Source: UBA4582 sp965657335
GTDB lineage: Bacteria > Pseudomonadota > Gammaproteobacteria > Pseudomonadales > Azotimanducaceae
Assembly (NCBI GenBank): GCA_965657335.1
Contig: CBFHOH010000003.1
Span: forward strand, 62,001-126,000
Length of the DNA: 64,000 nucleotides
Direction: 5' to 3'
Shown: positions 17,742 through 27,047 of the stretch, piece after piece
Position numbering within the stretch: position 1 is the stretch's first letter
How the letters are laid out: each line of letters starts with the position of its first letter
Notes under the pieces: model-generated
The model's input: only the letters and a program-made list of their open reading frames with translations
The model's database searches: none
Told to the model about the DNA's origin: nothing
Position numbers and translations under genes: made by a program

Positions 17742-19628
17742 CTAGTTTACGGTATCAATTGAACCGTCTTCGCCCAAGGTTTCACGAAACTCGAAATAGT
17801 CATGAGTGCCCTGCTGAACCGCAAGCACTCTTGCTAAACTGGTGAGTTCTGTCTCAGCCATGCCTGTTTTGGGCTTGTTGGTCACGTTCGTAACACTAAG
17901 CACGACTGCATCGCCATCGGCTAATATGGCGCTACCTACTGTCTTGCTGCCCTCAGCAGGTCTTGGCAAGCTAAATGCCTCAACTACAATCTCCCTATCG
18001 AGTCCTAGCTGGTTACGCCCAGCCTGTCCAACAACTACCCATTCCAGACCAAATTTATCAGCGACAAACCTTGTAATAGAACCCGTATTGAGCAAATCAA
18101 CGATTTCTGCGCTTTGCTCTCTCGCTAATTGAGCCGATTTCTCCTCAACTAAAGCATTTTGAATATCTGCGGAAACGTCAACCAAAGGACGTACTTCGCG
18201 CGGTTGATGCGCTTCGACGCGAACAACGACATGGTGATTAGGGTTAATTTCGATCAAATCGCTATTAACACGATCAAGTAGCACATCGGACGAAAATGCG
18301 GCATCCAAAACTCTGGCATTCGCTGCGATACCTTCGTTTGTGGAACGATCCACTTTGCCAGTCTGTTTAATTTCTAATCCAAGTTCTTCCGAAAGCTCAA
18401 AAAGATCAGCGCTTTCATAAGCCAACTCACTTAGTCGAGCTGATCGATTAACGAAAATCTCCTCCGCTTCTGATTCGCGGTAAGACTTTTCGAGCGTATC
18501 TTTTATATCAAGAAAATCAGGTGTCTGAGCAAGCTCAACACCCAACAGCTTTATCAGGTGGTAACCGAACTCCGTCAGAACCGGCTCTGAAAGCTGATTT
18601 AACTCAAGATTATTTGAAACCTCCTCGAACTCAGCTACGAAAGTGCCAGCTCCGTTATAACCCAAATCACCGCCAACCTCTGCCGAGCCTGGGTCTTGAG
18701 AGTATTGCTTCGCGAGCTCAGCGAAATTCCCGCCGGACTGCAGCTTCTCGTATACCTCTTGGATAGTGCCTAACGCTTCTTCCTGACTCACTTCGTCGTT
18801 AACTTCAATTAGAATATGGGCCACTTGTCGGCGCTCGTCTTCAGCATAGATTGCTTTAGTATCTTCATAAAAAACCATCAGAGCGTCGTCAGACACATCG
18901 ATTTCGCCTAATAAATCATCTCTCTTTATCTCGACAAAACTTAATTCGACGCTTTCTTCCGTCATATAAAGATTAGTATTGGAGTTGTAGTACAAATCGA
19001 CTTCTTCTTCGCTAACTTCTATGTCGTCAATTAACGTTTCTGTGTCGATTCTCAGATATGCAATATCCCTTGTCTGTTGGGCGAGACTGCTAGATTTTAA
19101 TACCTCGCCTTCTGTGTAAAAAGCAGTAGCGCTGATTGCGGCGCCAAGTTGCTGAAAAGTTTTGTCTCGTCGCATTTCCTGGCGGTATAAAAGAGGAGAA
19201 AATCCAGCACTACCGATGACCAATTGGAATTGTCCCGGATCAAAAACACCGTCTAACTGAAAGGCAGGTGTTGCGCGTATTTCGTCATCGAGCGCGGCAT
19301 CGCTGAAACCAAGCCCAAGTTCTTCAGCCGCATCAATTAAAAGCGCCCTATTGATTAAATCTTTCAACACATTCTGACGCAGCATATCTTCATCAATGTC
19401 ATCCAGAGACATCTCCTGCGCGAGCATCATGCGTCGATTTCTTTCTACCGCCAACTCCATTTCTTGTTGAGTGATATCAGTCCCGTTGACCGTAGCCACC
19501 TTAGGAACCGGCGCCAAAAATGTTGTAATTGAGCCCATGCCGAAGAGCGCAAATACGATGATGATCATAAAAACAATAATTTTTGCAACCAGCCCTTCTG
19601 ACTTGTCACGCATGTTCTGGATGGACAT
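17742..19628 (-). CDS. ppiD: Peptidyl-prolyl cis-trans isomerase D, periplasmic chaperone
   Basis: 628 residues. An N-terminal transmembrane anchor (IIVFMIIIVFALFGMGSITTF, residues about 17-37) is followed by a SurA_N-like chaperone domain. A parvulin PpiC domain spans about 264-361 (AHILIEVNDE... YSQDPGSAEVGGDLGY ... FGYHLIKLL). The remainder is a helical C-terminal domain. PpiD helps nascent exported proteins fold near the Sec translocon. It lies downstream of hupB on the same strand, the usual order, separated by a strong terminator. Confidence 0.95.
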   Translation of the reverse strand: MSIQNMRDKSEGLVAKIIVFMIIIVFALFGMGSITTFLAPVPKVATVNGTDITQQEMELAVERNRRMMLAQEMSLDDIDEDMLRQNVLKDLINRALLIDAAEELGLGFSDAALDDEIRATPAFQLDGVFDPGQFQLVIGSAGFSPLLYRQEMRRDKTFQQLGAAISATAFYTEGEVLKSSSLAQQTRDIAYLRIDTETLIDDIEVSEEEVDLYYNSNTNLYMTEESVELSFVEIKRDDLLGEIDVSDDALMVFYEDTKAIYAEDERRQVAHILIEVNDEVSQEEALGTIQEVYEKLQSGGNFAELAKQYSQDPGSAEVGGDLGYNGAGTFVAEFEEVSNNLELNQLSEPVLTEFGYHLIKLLGVELAQTPDFLDIKDTLEKSYRESEAEEIFVNRSARLSELAYESADLFELSEELGLEIKQTGKVDRSTNEGIAANARVLDAAFSSDVLLDRVNSDLIEINPNHHVVVRVEAHQPREVRPLVDVSADIQNALVEEKSAQLAREQSAEIVDLLNTGSITRFVADKFGLEWVVVGQAGRNQLGLDREIVVEAFSLPRPAEGSKTVGSAILADGDAVVLSVTNVTNKPKTGMAETELTSLARVLAVQQGTHDYFEFRETLGEDGSIDTVN

Positions 19629-19707
19629 TAACTACCTCAATCTTCCAATATACGGGGGAATCGAATCCCGCATTCTACATAAATCCGAGTATTAATTCCC
19701 GGACGCA

Positions 19708-19736
19708 CAAAAAATGGCGCATCAAAGATGCGCCAT
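19708..19736 (-). terminator. Rho-independent terminator between hupB and ppiD
   Basis: A perfect 10-bp inverted repeat ATGGCGCATC (19714-19723) / GATGCGCCAT (19727-19736) with an AAA loop. On the minus strand the stem is followed by a run of six T. It lies about 218 nt downstream of the hupB stop and 80 nt upstream of the ppiD start, so it ends the hupB transcript after a long 3' untranslated region. Confidence 0.9.
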
Positions 19737-19953
19737 CTCTATAAGAAGTTTAACGACTCTTCTTTTTGTAACTTTAAAACCGCTGTTTGAACAGTTGTTG
19801 CATTCTCACAGCTTACGCTTGGGACCACCGATGCAAAGACAAAAGCTTTTGTTTAAGCTGTTTACATAAGGTTTAGTGCTCGCCCTACGCTACCCAACAA
19901 AAACAATAGACACCTAAGCAAGCTAACACCAAGCTACAGGTTAAATACCCCTG
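19737..19953 (-). other. Long 3' untranslated region of hupB, no gene
   Basis: No coding frame with a ribosome-binding site is seen between the hupB stop and the terminator. The stretch contains a 14-bp palindrome ACAAAAGCTTTTGT at 19839-19852 and a short dyad CTGTT-TG-AACAG near 19782-19793. A 3'-end-derived small RNA is possible but unsupported beyond the terminator. Confidence 0.4.
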
Positions 19954-20226
19954 TTAGTTAACAGCATCCTTAAGCGCCTTACCTGCTTTAAAGGCTGGTA
20001 CTTTCGCCGCTGCTATCTGTATTTCTTCGCCAGTTTGAGGATTTCGACCAGTTCGGGCCGCCCTATCTCTCACCGTAAATGTGCCAAAACCTACTAAGAC
20101 GACAGAATCGCCTTCTTTCAATGCACCAGACACCGAATCAATCATCGAGTCAAGAGCCCGGCCTGCTGCCGCCTTAGTAATGTCGGCAGATTCCGCTATA
20201 TTTTCTATTAATTCTTGTTTGTTCAC
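19954..20226 (-). CDS. hupB: DNA-binding protein HU (beta type)
   Basis: 90 residues from the GTG at 20226 (AGGGGTGGAG upstream). The frame is open further upstream, but the extension is not HU-like. The signature GFGTFTVRDRAARTGRNPQTGEEI and the C-terminal VPAFKAGKALKDAVN identify HU. A dimeric nucleoid protein, it bends DNA through the beta-arm around RNPQTG. It sits between lon and ppiD, its normal place in gammaproteobacteria. It has its own promoter at the end of lon and a leader of roughly 240 nt. Confidence 0.96.
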   Translation of the reverse strand: MNKQELIENIAESADITKAAAGRALDSMIDSVSGALKEGDSVVLVGFGTFTVRDRAARTGRNPQTGEEIQIAAAKVPAFKAGKALKDAVN

Positions 20227-20320
20227 ACTCCACCCCTTTATTTTGAGAAACCAGGTATTGGAAATCCCTTTACAGATATTACATTTTTGAAGGACCAAAT
20301 ATCGTACGTTTTAAGCCCTG

Positions 20321-20335
20321 TTGACACCCTGTCAA
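20321..20335. promoter_or_regulatory. Inverted repeat in hupB leader
   Basis: TTGACACCCTGTCAA: two perfect 6-bp arms separated by three bases, 95 nt upstream of the hupB GTG. It could be an operator or a small RNA hairpin in the leader. The arm also matches a -35 consensus by itself, but no well-spaced -10 follows. Confidence 0.35.
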
Positions 20336-20470
20336 ACTGAAAATGATCGCGACATGCCTAAGACAAAAGTCATAGACTTATCATGACTCGATTGCACTGA
20401 AAGCCCCTACATACCTTTCGTAAGAAGGAGAGCGACAGCGTGCTACGAACTAAGCCACAACCACACTCAG

Positions 20471-20500
20471 GTTATACCAACTCGATAAAATAGCTGTCAA
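20471..20500 (-). promoter_or_regulatory. Sigma-70 promoter for hupB
   Basis: On the minus strand TTGACA (20500-20495), an 18-bp spacer and TATAAC (20476-20471) form a near-consensus sigma-70 promoter. It lies immediately after the lon stop codon, about 245 nt before the hupB start, so hupB is transcribed independently of lon with a long leader. Confidence 0.75.
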
Positions 20501-20510
20501 GACAAAGTTC

Positions 20511-22919
20511 CTAATGAGCGCTAATTCTGCCTTCTTGGTCGGAATCCTTCCTATTCTCTTGCTTTTTGACGTCTTCTTCAGCTAGGGGTTCGGGCATGCG
20601 TTGGAGCGCAACTTCGAGCACCTCGTCTATCCATTTCACCGGACGTATATCTAAATCTCCTTTGATATTTTCCGGAATTTCTTTCAGGTCGCGCTTGTTT
20701 TCGTCCGGAATAAGCACAGTCTTTATACCGCCACGATGTGCAGCGAGTAGCTTGTCTTTTAACCCACCAATAGGCAGCACTTGGCCACGCAACGTAATCT
20801 CTCCTGTCATCGCCACGTCTGATCTCGCCGGAATACCGGTAAGTACCGATACAAGCGCGGTGCAAAGTCCAATACCCGCGCTTGGGCCATCCTTGGGTGT
20901 CGCACCTTCAGGCATGTGCACGTGAAGATCGTATTTTTCGTAATAATCTTTCTGGATGCCCAAGACAGTCGCGCGACTTCTAACAACCGTCAAGGCTGCC
21001 TGAATTGACTCCTGCATCACATCACCCAGTGAACCAGTCTTGATGGTGGAACCTTTACCGGGCACCGCCATCGCCTCAATAGTCAGCAATTCGCCGCCGA
21101 CACTTGTGACAGCCAAGCCAGTCACTTGACCAATCTGATCACTTTCTTCCGCCTTGCCAAAACTGAATTTTCGTACACCGCTGTAATCTTCGAGGTCAGT
21201 CGGCGTAATGGCGAGCGTGTCGGGAATCTCACCTTTGTCAGATAAGGCTTTCTTCTTAACCACTTTCCGACAGATTCTTGCTACTTCACGCTCAAGTCCT
21301 CGGACACCCGCCTCGCGACTGTAATATCTGATGAGGTCTCGGAGCGTCTCATCGCCAATCTCGATTTCGCCATCTTTTAAACCGTTGTTACCAATCTGCT
21401 TTGGCACCAAATAACGAGAAGCGATATTCATCTTTTCGTCTTCGGTGTAACCCGGAATGCGAATGATTTCCATCCTATCCAACAGTGGCGCGGGTATGTT
21501 CATGGAGTTGGACGTGCAGATAAACATGACTTCTGACAGGTCGTAATCAACTTCCATATAGTGATCGTTAAATGAGTTGTTTTGCTCAGGATCAAGCACT
21601 TCCAATAATGCTGAGGCTGGATCGCCGCGATGATCCTGCCCCATTTTGTCGATTTCGTCTAACAAGAACAGCGGGTTCTTGACGCCAGACTTTGACAATT
21701 TCTGGATAATCTTTCCTGGCATAGAACCGATATATGTGCGCCTATGTCCACGAATTTCTGCTTCGTCCCGCACCCCGCCGAGCGCCATCCGGACAAATTT
21801 CCGATTAGTTGCTCTGGCGATAGATTCGCCCAGCGAAGTCTTACCGACACCGGGAGGGCCAACCAAACACAGTACCGGTCCTTTAATCTTTTTCACGCGA
21901 CGTTGTACAGCCAGATATTCAAGTATACGGTCCTTAACCTCCTCAAGACCGAAGTGGTCAGCTTCCAGCACCGACTCAGCTTCAACGATGTCTGTTCTGA
22001 CCCTTGAGCGTTTCTTCCACGGGGTATTCAACATCCAGTCAATGTAACTTCTGACAACCGCCGCCTCTGCTGACATCGGAGACATCATTTTCAACTTGTT
22101 GAGTTCCTGTGCGGTCTTGTCTTTGGCTTCCTTTGGCATGCCAGAGTCGTCGAGCCGCTTTTGTATATCCTCAACCTCGTTAGGCACATCGTCTAGGTCG
22201 CCTAACTCTTTTTGTATCGCCTTCATCTGCTCGTTGAGGTAGTACTCGCGTTGACTTTTTTCCATCTGCTTTTTAACGCGGCCGCGTATGCGCTTTTCGA
22301 CATTAAACAAGTCGATTTCGTTCTCGAGCAGTTTCAACATGTGCTCAATGCGTTCGCTCAGATTCGACATCTCGAGTATTTGTTGCTTCTCGTCTAGCTT
22401 CAGACTCATTTGCGCAGCGATGGTGTCTACCAACCGACTGGGATCGTCTACGTTCGAGAGTGAGGTCAAGACTTCTGGGGGCACTTTCTTGCTCAGTTGA
22501 ACGTACTGATCGAACGCCGACATCAACGAACGTACCAGCACCTCTGATTCAGCAGCGCTTACTGGCGCTTCTTCGATGACGTTCACGTCACTGACAAAAA
22601 ATGCTTCTTCATCAGATATAGATAAAACCTCCGCTCGAGAGCCGCCTTCGACAAGAATCTTGACAGTCTTGTCTGGTAATCGAATCAGTTGAAGTATCGT
22701 TGCCACGGTGCCAAAGTCAAAAAGGTCATCGGGGCCAGGGGCGTCGTTTTCGGGATCCCGCTTCGCTACCAACAGAACTTTCTTTCCTTTGTCGTTCTTT
22801 TGGGCAAAATCAAGCGCGCGAATGGACTTCTCAGTACCGATGAATAACGGTTGTACGCCATGTGGATATACCACCATGTCGCGTAAAGTAACGATCGGTA
22901 TGTTTTTTAAAACGGGCAT
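20511..22919 (-). CDS. lon: ATP-dependent protease La (Lon)
   Basis: 802 residues from the ATG at 22919, which has AGGAGA just upstream and begins MPVLKNIPIVTLRDMVVYPH; the nine-codon upstream extension is not Lon-like. The substrate-recognition LON domain comes first, then the AAA+ module with Walker A GPPGVGKTS and Walker B FLLDEIDK. The C-terminal serine protease domain has Ser680 in PKDGPSAGIG and Lys in GLKDKLLAAHRGG. It degrades misfolded and regulatory proteins. It follows clpX with its own intergenic region. A CTTGAAG at 23020-23026 (minus strand) resembles a heat-shock -35, but no convincing -10 follows. Confidence 0.97.
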   Translation of the reverse strand: MPVLKNIPIVTLRDMVVYPHGVQPLFIGTEKSIRALDFAQKNDKGKKVLLVAKRDPENDAPGPDDLFDFGTVATILQLIRLPDKTVKILVEGGSRAEVLSISDEEAFFVSDVNVIEEAPVSAAESEVLVRSLMSAFDQYVQLSKKVPPEVLTSLSNVDDPSRLVDTIAAQMSLKLDEKQQILEMSNLSERIEHMLKLLENEIDLFNVEKRIRGRVKKQMEKSQREYYLNEQMKAIQKELGDLDDVPNEVEDIQKRLDDSGMPKEAKDKTAQELNKLKMMSPMSAEAAVVRSYIDWMLNTPWKKRSRVRTDIVEAESVLEADHFGLEEVKDRILEYLAVQRRVKKIKGPVLCLVGPPGVGKTSLGESIARATNRKFVRMALGGVRDEAEIRGHRRTYIGSMPGKIIQKLSKSGVKNPLFLLDEIDKMGQDHRGDPASALLEVLDPEQNNSFNDHYMEVDYDLSEVMFICTSNSMNIPAPLLDRMEIIRIPGYTEDEKMNIASRYLVPKQIGNNGLKDGEIEIGDETLRDLIRYYSREAGVRGLEREVARICRKVVKKKALSDKGEIPDTLAITPTDLEDYSGVRKFSFGKAEESDQIGQVTGLAVTSVGGELLTIEAMAVPGKGSTIKTGSLGDVMQESIQAALTVVRSRATVLGIQKDYYEKYDLHVHMPEGATPKDGPSAGIGLCTALVSVLTGIPARSDVAMTGEITLRGQVLPIGGLKDKLLAAHRGGIKTVLIPDENKRDLKEIPENIKGDLDIRPVKWIDEVLEVALQRMPEPLAEEDVKKQENRKDSDQEGRISAH

Positions 22920-23182
22920 ATCATCTCCTGGCACCCTAAATTTCAATTACGGCTCTGAAAACACGATACAGAGACCTAATACTGAAGTGTCGCTATCGAA
23001 AGTTAATGTCTCCGCGCCACTTCAAGGCTTTTTATCTTAATAGATTTCGTCGTTGTTAATAACCACTTTTTGGGGACGTCATTCGCCATCCGACTTACCC
23101 GATGACTAGCAAGCCGAACTGCATCCCGCGTCCAGCTCATGGTTTTTTTCACATTGCGATAGCGATCCTCAATTCAGGAACG
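22920..23182. other. Intergenic region clpX-lon, presumed lon promoter region
   Basis: This stretch between the clpX terminator and the lon start has no coding frame of note. The lon ribosome-binding site (AGGAGA) is at its lower end. A possible sigma-32 -35 element CCTTGAAG (minus strand, 23027-23020) is the only promoter-like sequence noticed, without a matching CCCCAT -10. Confidence 0.35.
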
Positions 23183-23206
23183 AAAAAGGGGCTGACAAGC
23201 CCCTTT
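23183..23206 (-). terminator. Rho-independent terminator after clpX
   Basis: Nine-base-pair stem AAAGGGGCT (23185-23193) / AGCCCCTTT (23198-23206) with a four-base GACA loop. On the minus strand it runs into T residues, about 58 nt beyond the clpX stop. It separates clpX from lon. Confidence 0.88.
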
Positions 23207-23263
23207 CGTTTCTTCTCGTCTGTCCTGATCGCAGTGAATATAAAAATCAGGTCTTTTATCGCG

Positions 23264-24544
23264 CTACTCGGACGAAGCCTTTTGCGGTTGATCCTGCGTT
23301 TCGTAAATCAGGATCGGATCAGAAGCGCCATTAATGACGTTTTCATCAATAATTACCTTAGTCACGCTGTTCTCAGAGGGAATCTCGTACATGATTTCGA
23401 GCAAAACTGCTTCCAGTATTGATCTCAACCCTCGTGCACCTGTTTTACGTTCCATTGCCTTATTAGCTACTGCAACGAGCGCGTCATCTCTGAAGTCTAT
23501 TTCGACGTCTTCCATTTCGAAAAGCTTCGAGTACTGCTTGGTGTAGGCGTTCTTTGGCTCACTCAAGATGCGCACCAAAGCGTCTGCATCAAGCTCATCA
23601 AGCGTAGCGATCACCGGTAACCGACCAACGAATTCAGGAATCAAGCCATAACGGACGAGATCTTCTGGCTCAACAGTGCGTAGCGTATCTCCCAGGTTTT
23701 TCTTGCTGCTCTCGGTCTCGACGCTTGCGCCGAATCCAATCCCGCTCTTTGAAGAACGGTCCATAATCACCTTGTCTAAACCGGCGAATGCTCCACCGCA
23801 AATGAACAGGATGTTTGATGTGTCTACTTGAAGAAATTCTTGCTGTGGGTGCTTACGTCCGCCCTGAGGAGGAACCGAAGCTACCGTGCCCTCGATCAAT
23901 TTAAGCAAGGCCTGCTGAACACCTTCTCCAGAGACGTCTCGGGTAATCGATGGGTTATCAGACTTTCTTGAAATCTTATCGATTTCGTCGATATAAACGA
24001 TGCCTACCTGCGCCTTATCTACATCGTAATCACATTTTTGCAGCAGTTTTTGGATGATGTTCTCGACATCCTCCCCCACATAACCAGCCTCAGTCAGCGT
24101 GGTTGCATCGGCGATGGTAAACGGGACATCCAGCAGCCTTGCAAGCGTTTCGGCAAGCAATGTTTTACCAACGCCGGTTGGACCGACCAGCAAGATATTA
24201 CTCTTTTGTAATTCTACCTCGTCCTTCTTTCCGCTGTAGTTCAGTCGCTTGTAATGGTTGTAGACAGCGACTGAAAGGACTTTTTTAGCCCACTTTTGTC
24301 CAATGACATATTCGTCAAGTATCTCTTTTATTTCCTGCGGCGTAGGAAGACTTTTTGACTCGCCTTCTTCAGCAGTTTCCTGAAGCTCCTCTCGAATGAT
24401 GTCGTTGCAAAGTTCTACACATTCATCACAAACGTAAACAGAGGGTCCTGCGATTAGTTTGCGGACTTCATGCTGACTTTTCCCACAGAAGTTGCAATGA
24501 AGAAGCTTTCCATCCCCATTATTCCCGTCGTTTCCGTCGGACAT
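23264..24544 (-). CDS. clpX: ATP-dependent Clp protease ATP-binding subunit ClpX
   Basis: 426 residues. The N-terminal zinc-binding domain has Cys17, Cys20, Cys39 and Cys42 (LHCNFC ... VCDEC). The AAA+ domain has Walker A GPTGVGKTLLAE, Walker B VYIDEIDK, the pore loop GYVGEDVE, the ClpP-binding IGF-type loop (SGIGFGA) and sensor RYGLIPEFVGRLP. It unfolds tagged proteins and feeds them to ClpP. GAGG precedes the ATG at good spacing. It follows clpP after a 168-nt gap and is ended by the hairpin at 23183-23206. Confidence 0.98.
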   Translation of the reverse strand: MSDGNDGNNGDGKLLHCNFCGKSQHEVRKLIAGPSVYVCDECVELCNDIIREELQETAEEGESKSLPTPQEIKEILDEYVIGQKWAKKVLSVAVYNHYKRLNYSGKKDEVELQKSNILLVGPTGVGKTLLAETLARLLDVPFTIADATTLTEAGYVGEDVENIIQKLLQKCDYDVDKAQVGIVYIDEIDKISRKSDNPSITRDVSGEGVQQALLKLIEGTVASVPPQGGRKHPQQEFLQVDTSNILFICGGAFAGLDKVIMDRSSKSGIGFGASVETESSKKNLGDTLRTVEPEDLVRYGLIPEFVGRLPVIATLDELDADALVRILSEPKNAYTKQYSKLFEMEDVEIDFRDDALVAVANKAMERKTGARGLRSILEAVLLEIMYEIPSENSVTKVIIDENVINGASDPILIYETQDQPQKASSE

Positions 24545-24712
24545 AACATTACCTCACTCTCAATTTTATTCAGCATAACAAAAAAAATCTTGTGCTTGTG
24601 ACGACACGCCTTCATTTCTTGATGACTAGACACCCGCCTTAAACGACATTCGCACAAAAGTATTATATATAAAGTTGACCGATTTAAAACACGGTATGCA
24701 CGCCAAGATCGG

Positions 24713-25354
24713 TTATACCGATGAAAGTGCGGTGCGCGGCTCTTGCACGCGATCGACGAGGCCGTAATCGGCAGCTTCATTTGCTGTCATGAAGTTATCA
24801 CGCTCAGTGTCGGCTGCTATTTGCTCTACGCTCTTGCCTGTATGGTCTGCCAAAATCTGGTTTAACCGGTCCCTGAGAAAGAGAATTTCTTTCGCTTGAA
24901 TCTCGATGTCAGATGCTTGCCCCTGAGAACCACCATGGGGCTGGTGGATCATCACTCGGGAGTTGGGTAGGCAATAACGTTTGCCCTTAGCACCGCCCGC
25001 TAGCAGAAATGAGCCCATACTCGCAGCTTGTCCGATACACATGGTACTTACGTCGCAGTTGATAAACTGCATGGTGTCATAGATCGCAAGGCCGGCTGTG
25101 ACTGAGCCGCCCGGCGAGTTGATGTATAACTGGATATCTTTGTCTGCGTTTTCAGACTCAGCAAACAACATTTGGGCAACAACGATGTTGGCTACTGCGT
25201 CATCGATAGGACCAACGATGAAGATAATACGTTCTTTAAGCAGCCGGGAGTAGATGTCGTATGAGCGCTCTCCCCTTGCCGTTTGTTCAACAACCATCGG
25301 CACGTAGCCAAGACCCTGGGTAACCGGGCGAGTAGGATCGTAAATATTGCTCAT
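24713..25354 (-). CDS. clpP: ATP-dependent Clp protease proteolytic subunit ClpP
   Basis: 213 residues. Serine protease forming a tetradecameric barrel. The catalytic Ser112 is in GQAASMGS and His137 in MIHQPHGG; the catalytic Asp lies in the DTERDNFMTANEA region. The N-terminus MSNIYDPTRPVTQGLGYVPMVVEQT suggests short propeptide processing as in E. coli. It is between tig and clpX on the same strand. A perfect dyad lies 28-46 nt upstream of the start. Confidence 0.98.
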   Translation of the reverse strand: MSNIYDPTRPVTQGLGYVPMVVEQTARGERSYDIYSRLLKERIIFIVGPIDDAVANIVVAQMLFAESENADKDIQLYINSPGGSVTAGLAIYDTMQFINCDVSTMCIGQAASMGSFLLAGGAKGKRYCLPNSRVMIHQPHGGSQGQASDIEIQAKEILFLRDRLNQILADHTGKSVEQIAADTERDNFMTANEAADYGLVDRVQEPRTALSSV

Positions 25355-25381
25355 TTAAACCTCATGCGTACATAGAAACAT

Positions 25382-25400
25382 CTTTTGGTCAGACCAAAAG
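25382..25400. promoter_or_regulatory. Perfect 9-bp dyad upstream of clpP
   Basis: CTTTTGGTCAGACCAAAAG: two perfect 9-bp arms around a single central base, 28-46 nt before the clpP ATG. With a one-base centre it suits a dimeric DNA-binding protein better than an RNA hairpin. A second, looser inverted repeat GTGGTG...CACCAC lies at 25414-25435. No regulator is assigned. Confidence 0.5.
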
Positions 25401-25488
25401 TCTCAAATTCATTGTGGTGCTTTACACTACACCACTAATATTGCGACATTTTCACAAAGTTTCAATGCCTGAGGGACACTTATTTTTC

Positions 25489-26871
25489 TCAATCTTCCTT
25501 TTCAGTGGATTCGGCGTCCTGTTCAGGATCTGCCGATTCGGAATCATCAGCTTCCGCTTCGACTTCCGGTGGCTGAACAGGCTTGATTGCTTCGTCGTAG
25601 TCCATGGCCTCCGTCGTCACAACCGCCTCAGCAATAACGGTCTCTATTACCTGTTCTTCGAGAACAAGATTTTGAATTTGATTCAACTGCTCTTCATTAC
25701 TATAGTAATAGTTAACGACTTGCTCAGGATCTTCGTAGGAGCTAGCCATTTCTGTAATCTTTTCTTTTACCAAGTCTGGATCCGCAGCGAGAGATTTCTC
25801 TTCGACGATCGCATTGACCAACAAACCTAGCACCACGCGTTTCGAGGCTTGGTCCTGAAACATCTCAGCAGGCAGAATTGATGGATCAATTTGCTGCTGA
25901 CCACCAAATTGCTGAATAGCCTCGCGGCGCATACGGTCTATTTCTGAATCGATCAAAGCTTGCGGAACCAAGACTTCGTTCGTGTCAGCGAGCCCATCAA
26001 GCACCTGATTCTTCACTTTCGTGGCTATCGCTGCTTTTAACTCTTTCTCCATGTTGGCCGTGACTTCAGTTTTAAAAGCTTCTAAGCCGCCTTCAGTCAC
26101 ACCAAATTGTTCAAACAGTGCCTCGTTAAGTTCAGGTAGTTTGGACTCAAGCACGGAATTGACCTTCACCTTGAATACAGCCGCCTTGCCCGCGAGCTCA
26201 TTGGACTGATAGTCCTCGGGGAATGTCACGTTGAGTTCGGTCTCTTCTCCCGTCTTAGCACCGATCAATTCGTCTTCAAAACCTGGGATCATGCTCCCGC
26301 TGCCAATGACTAGATCAGAGCCTTCTGCTTTACCGCCCTCGAATGCCTCACCGTCGATAAAACCCTCGAAATCGATATTGAGTTTGTCATCGTTTTGGGC
26401 AGCGCGATCAACGGCCTCGAATTCTTTACGTTGCTCGCGCAGCGTTTCGATCATCTTTTCTACATCAGCGTCTGTCACACTTGCTTCAGGTTTGGTCACA
26501 GCGATACCGGAAAAGTCTGCAAGGGTCACCTCTGGAAACACCTCGAAGACAGCAGTAAATTCTAAATCTTGGCCCGGCTCAATTTTTATATCTTCAATCT
26601 GGGGAGATCCAGCTGGTGAAACCTCTTCTTTTATAATCGCTTCACGATAAGAGGATTCCATCAGCTCACTGCTGACTTCCTGACGAATACCTGCGCCAAA
26701 TCGGCGTTTAACTTCCTTCATCGGAACCTTACCGGGTCTGAACCCTTTAAGGCGCACTTGTCCAGCGGTCTGCTTAAGCTTCGCGTCAACCTTGTCCTCG
26801 AACTCACTCGTTGGCACCGTAATGTGCATTCGTCTTTCCAAGCCGGAAGTTGTTTCAAGGGATACTTGCAT
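25489..26871 (-). CDS. tig: Trigger factor (ribosome-associated chaperone)
   Basis: 460 residues if read from the ATG at 26871 (MQVSLETTSGLERRMHI), the family-typical N-terminus, with AGG eight bases upstream; an ATG two codons earlier at 26877 is too close to it. The ribosome-docking signature GFRPGKVPMKEVKRRFG is present in the N-terminal domain. The FKBP-type PPIase domain (DKLNIDFEGFIDGEAFEGGKAE ... GFEDELIG region) is in the middle, followed by the helical C-terminal arms. It has an extended acidic tail (EADDSESADPEQDAESTEKED region). It lies 50 nt downstream of tRNA-Leu on the same strand, with clpP next. Confidence 0.96.
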   Translation of the reverse strand: MQVSLETTSGLERRMHITVPTSEFEDKVDAKLKQTAGQVRLKGFRPGKVPMKEVKRRFGAGIRQEVSSELMESSYREAIIKEEVSPAGSPQIEDIKIEPGQDLEFTAVFEVFPEVTLADFSGIAVTKPEASVTDADVEKMIETLREQRKEFEAVDRAAQNDDKLNIDFEGFIDGEAFEGGKAEGSDLVIGSGSMIPGFEDELIGAKTGEETELNVTFPEDYQSNELAGKAAVFKVKVNSVLESKLPELNEALFEQFGVTEGGLEAFKTEVTANMEKELKAAIATKVKNQVLDGLADTNEVLVPQALIDSEIDRMRREAIQQFGGQQQIDPSILPAEMFQDQASKRVVLGLLVNAIVEEKSLAADPDLVKEKITEMASSYEDPEQVVNYYYSNEEQLNQIQNLVLEEQVIETVIAEAVVTTEAMDYDEAIKPVQPPEVEAEADDSESADPEQDAESTEKED

Positions 26872-26885
26872 TGCCATTACCTGTT

Positions 26886-26913
26886 TTTATCGTCGAACAT
26901 TTATAGTCGAACA
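26886..26913. repeat. Tandem 14-bp repeat between tRNA-Leu and tig
   Basis: TTTATCGTCGAACA (26886-26899) is followed directly by TTTATAGTCGAACA (26900-26913), one mismatch. It fills most of the gap between the 3' end of tRNA-Leu and the tig start, so it lies in the tig leader if the tRNA promoter reads through. Confidence 0.8.
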
Positions 26914-26920
26914 AAATAGA

Positions 26921-27006
<86 letters not shown>

Positions 27007-27047
27007 TGTATGTAGTTTGGTTCCACCGAGGGACCCGAAGGGCGCGG

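Noticed and set aside
19640..19690. Sequence resembling a tRNA T-arm (GGGATTCGATTCCC, minus strand)
   Set aside because: The flanks do not form an acceptor stem, anticodon arm or D-arm. It lies in the ppiD leader.
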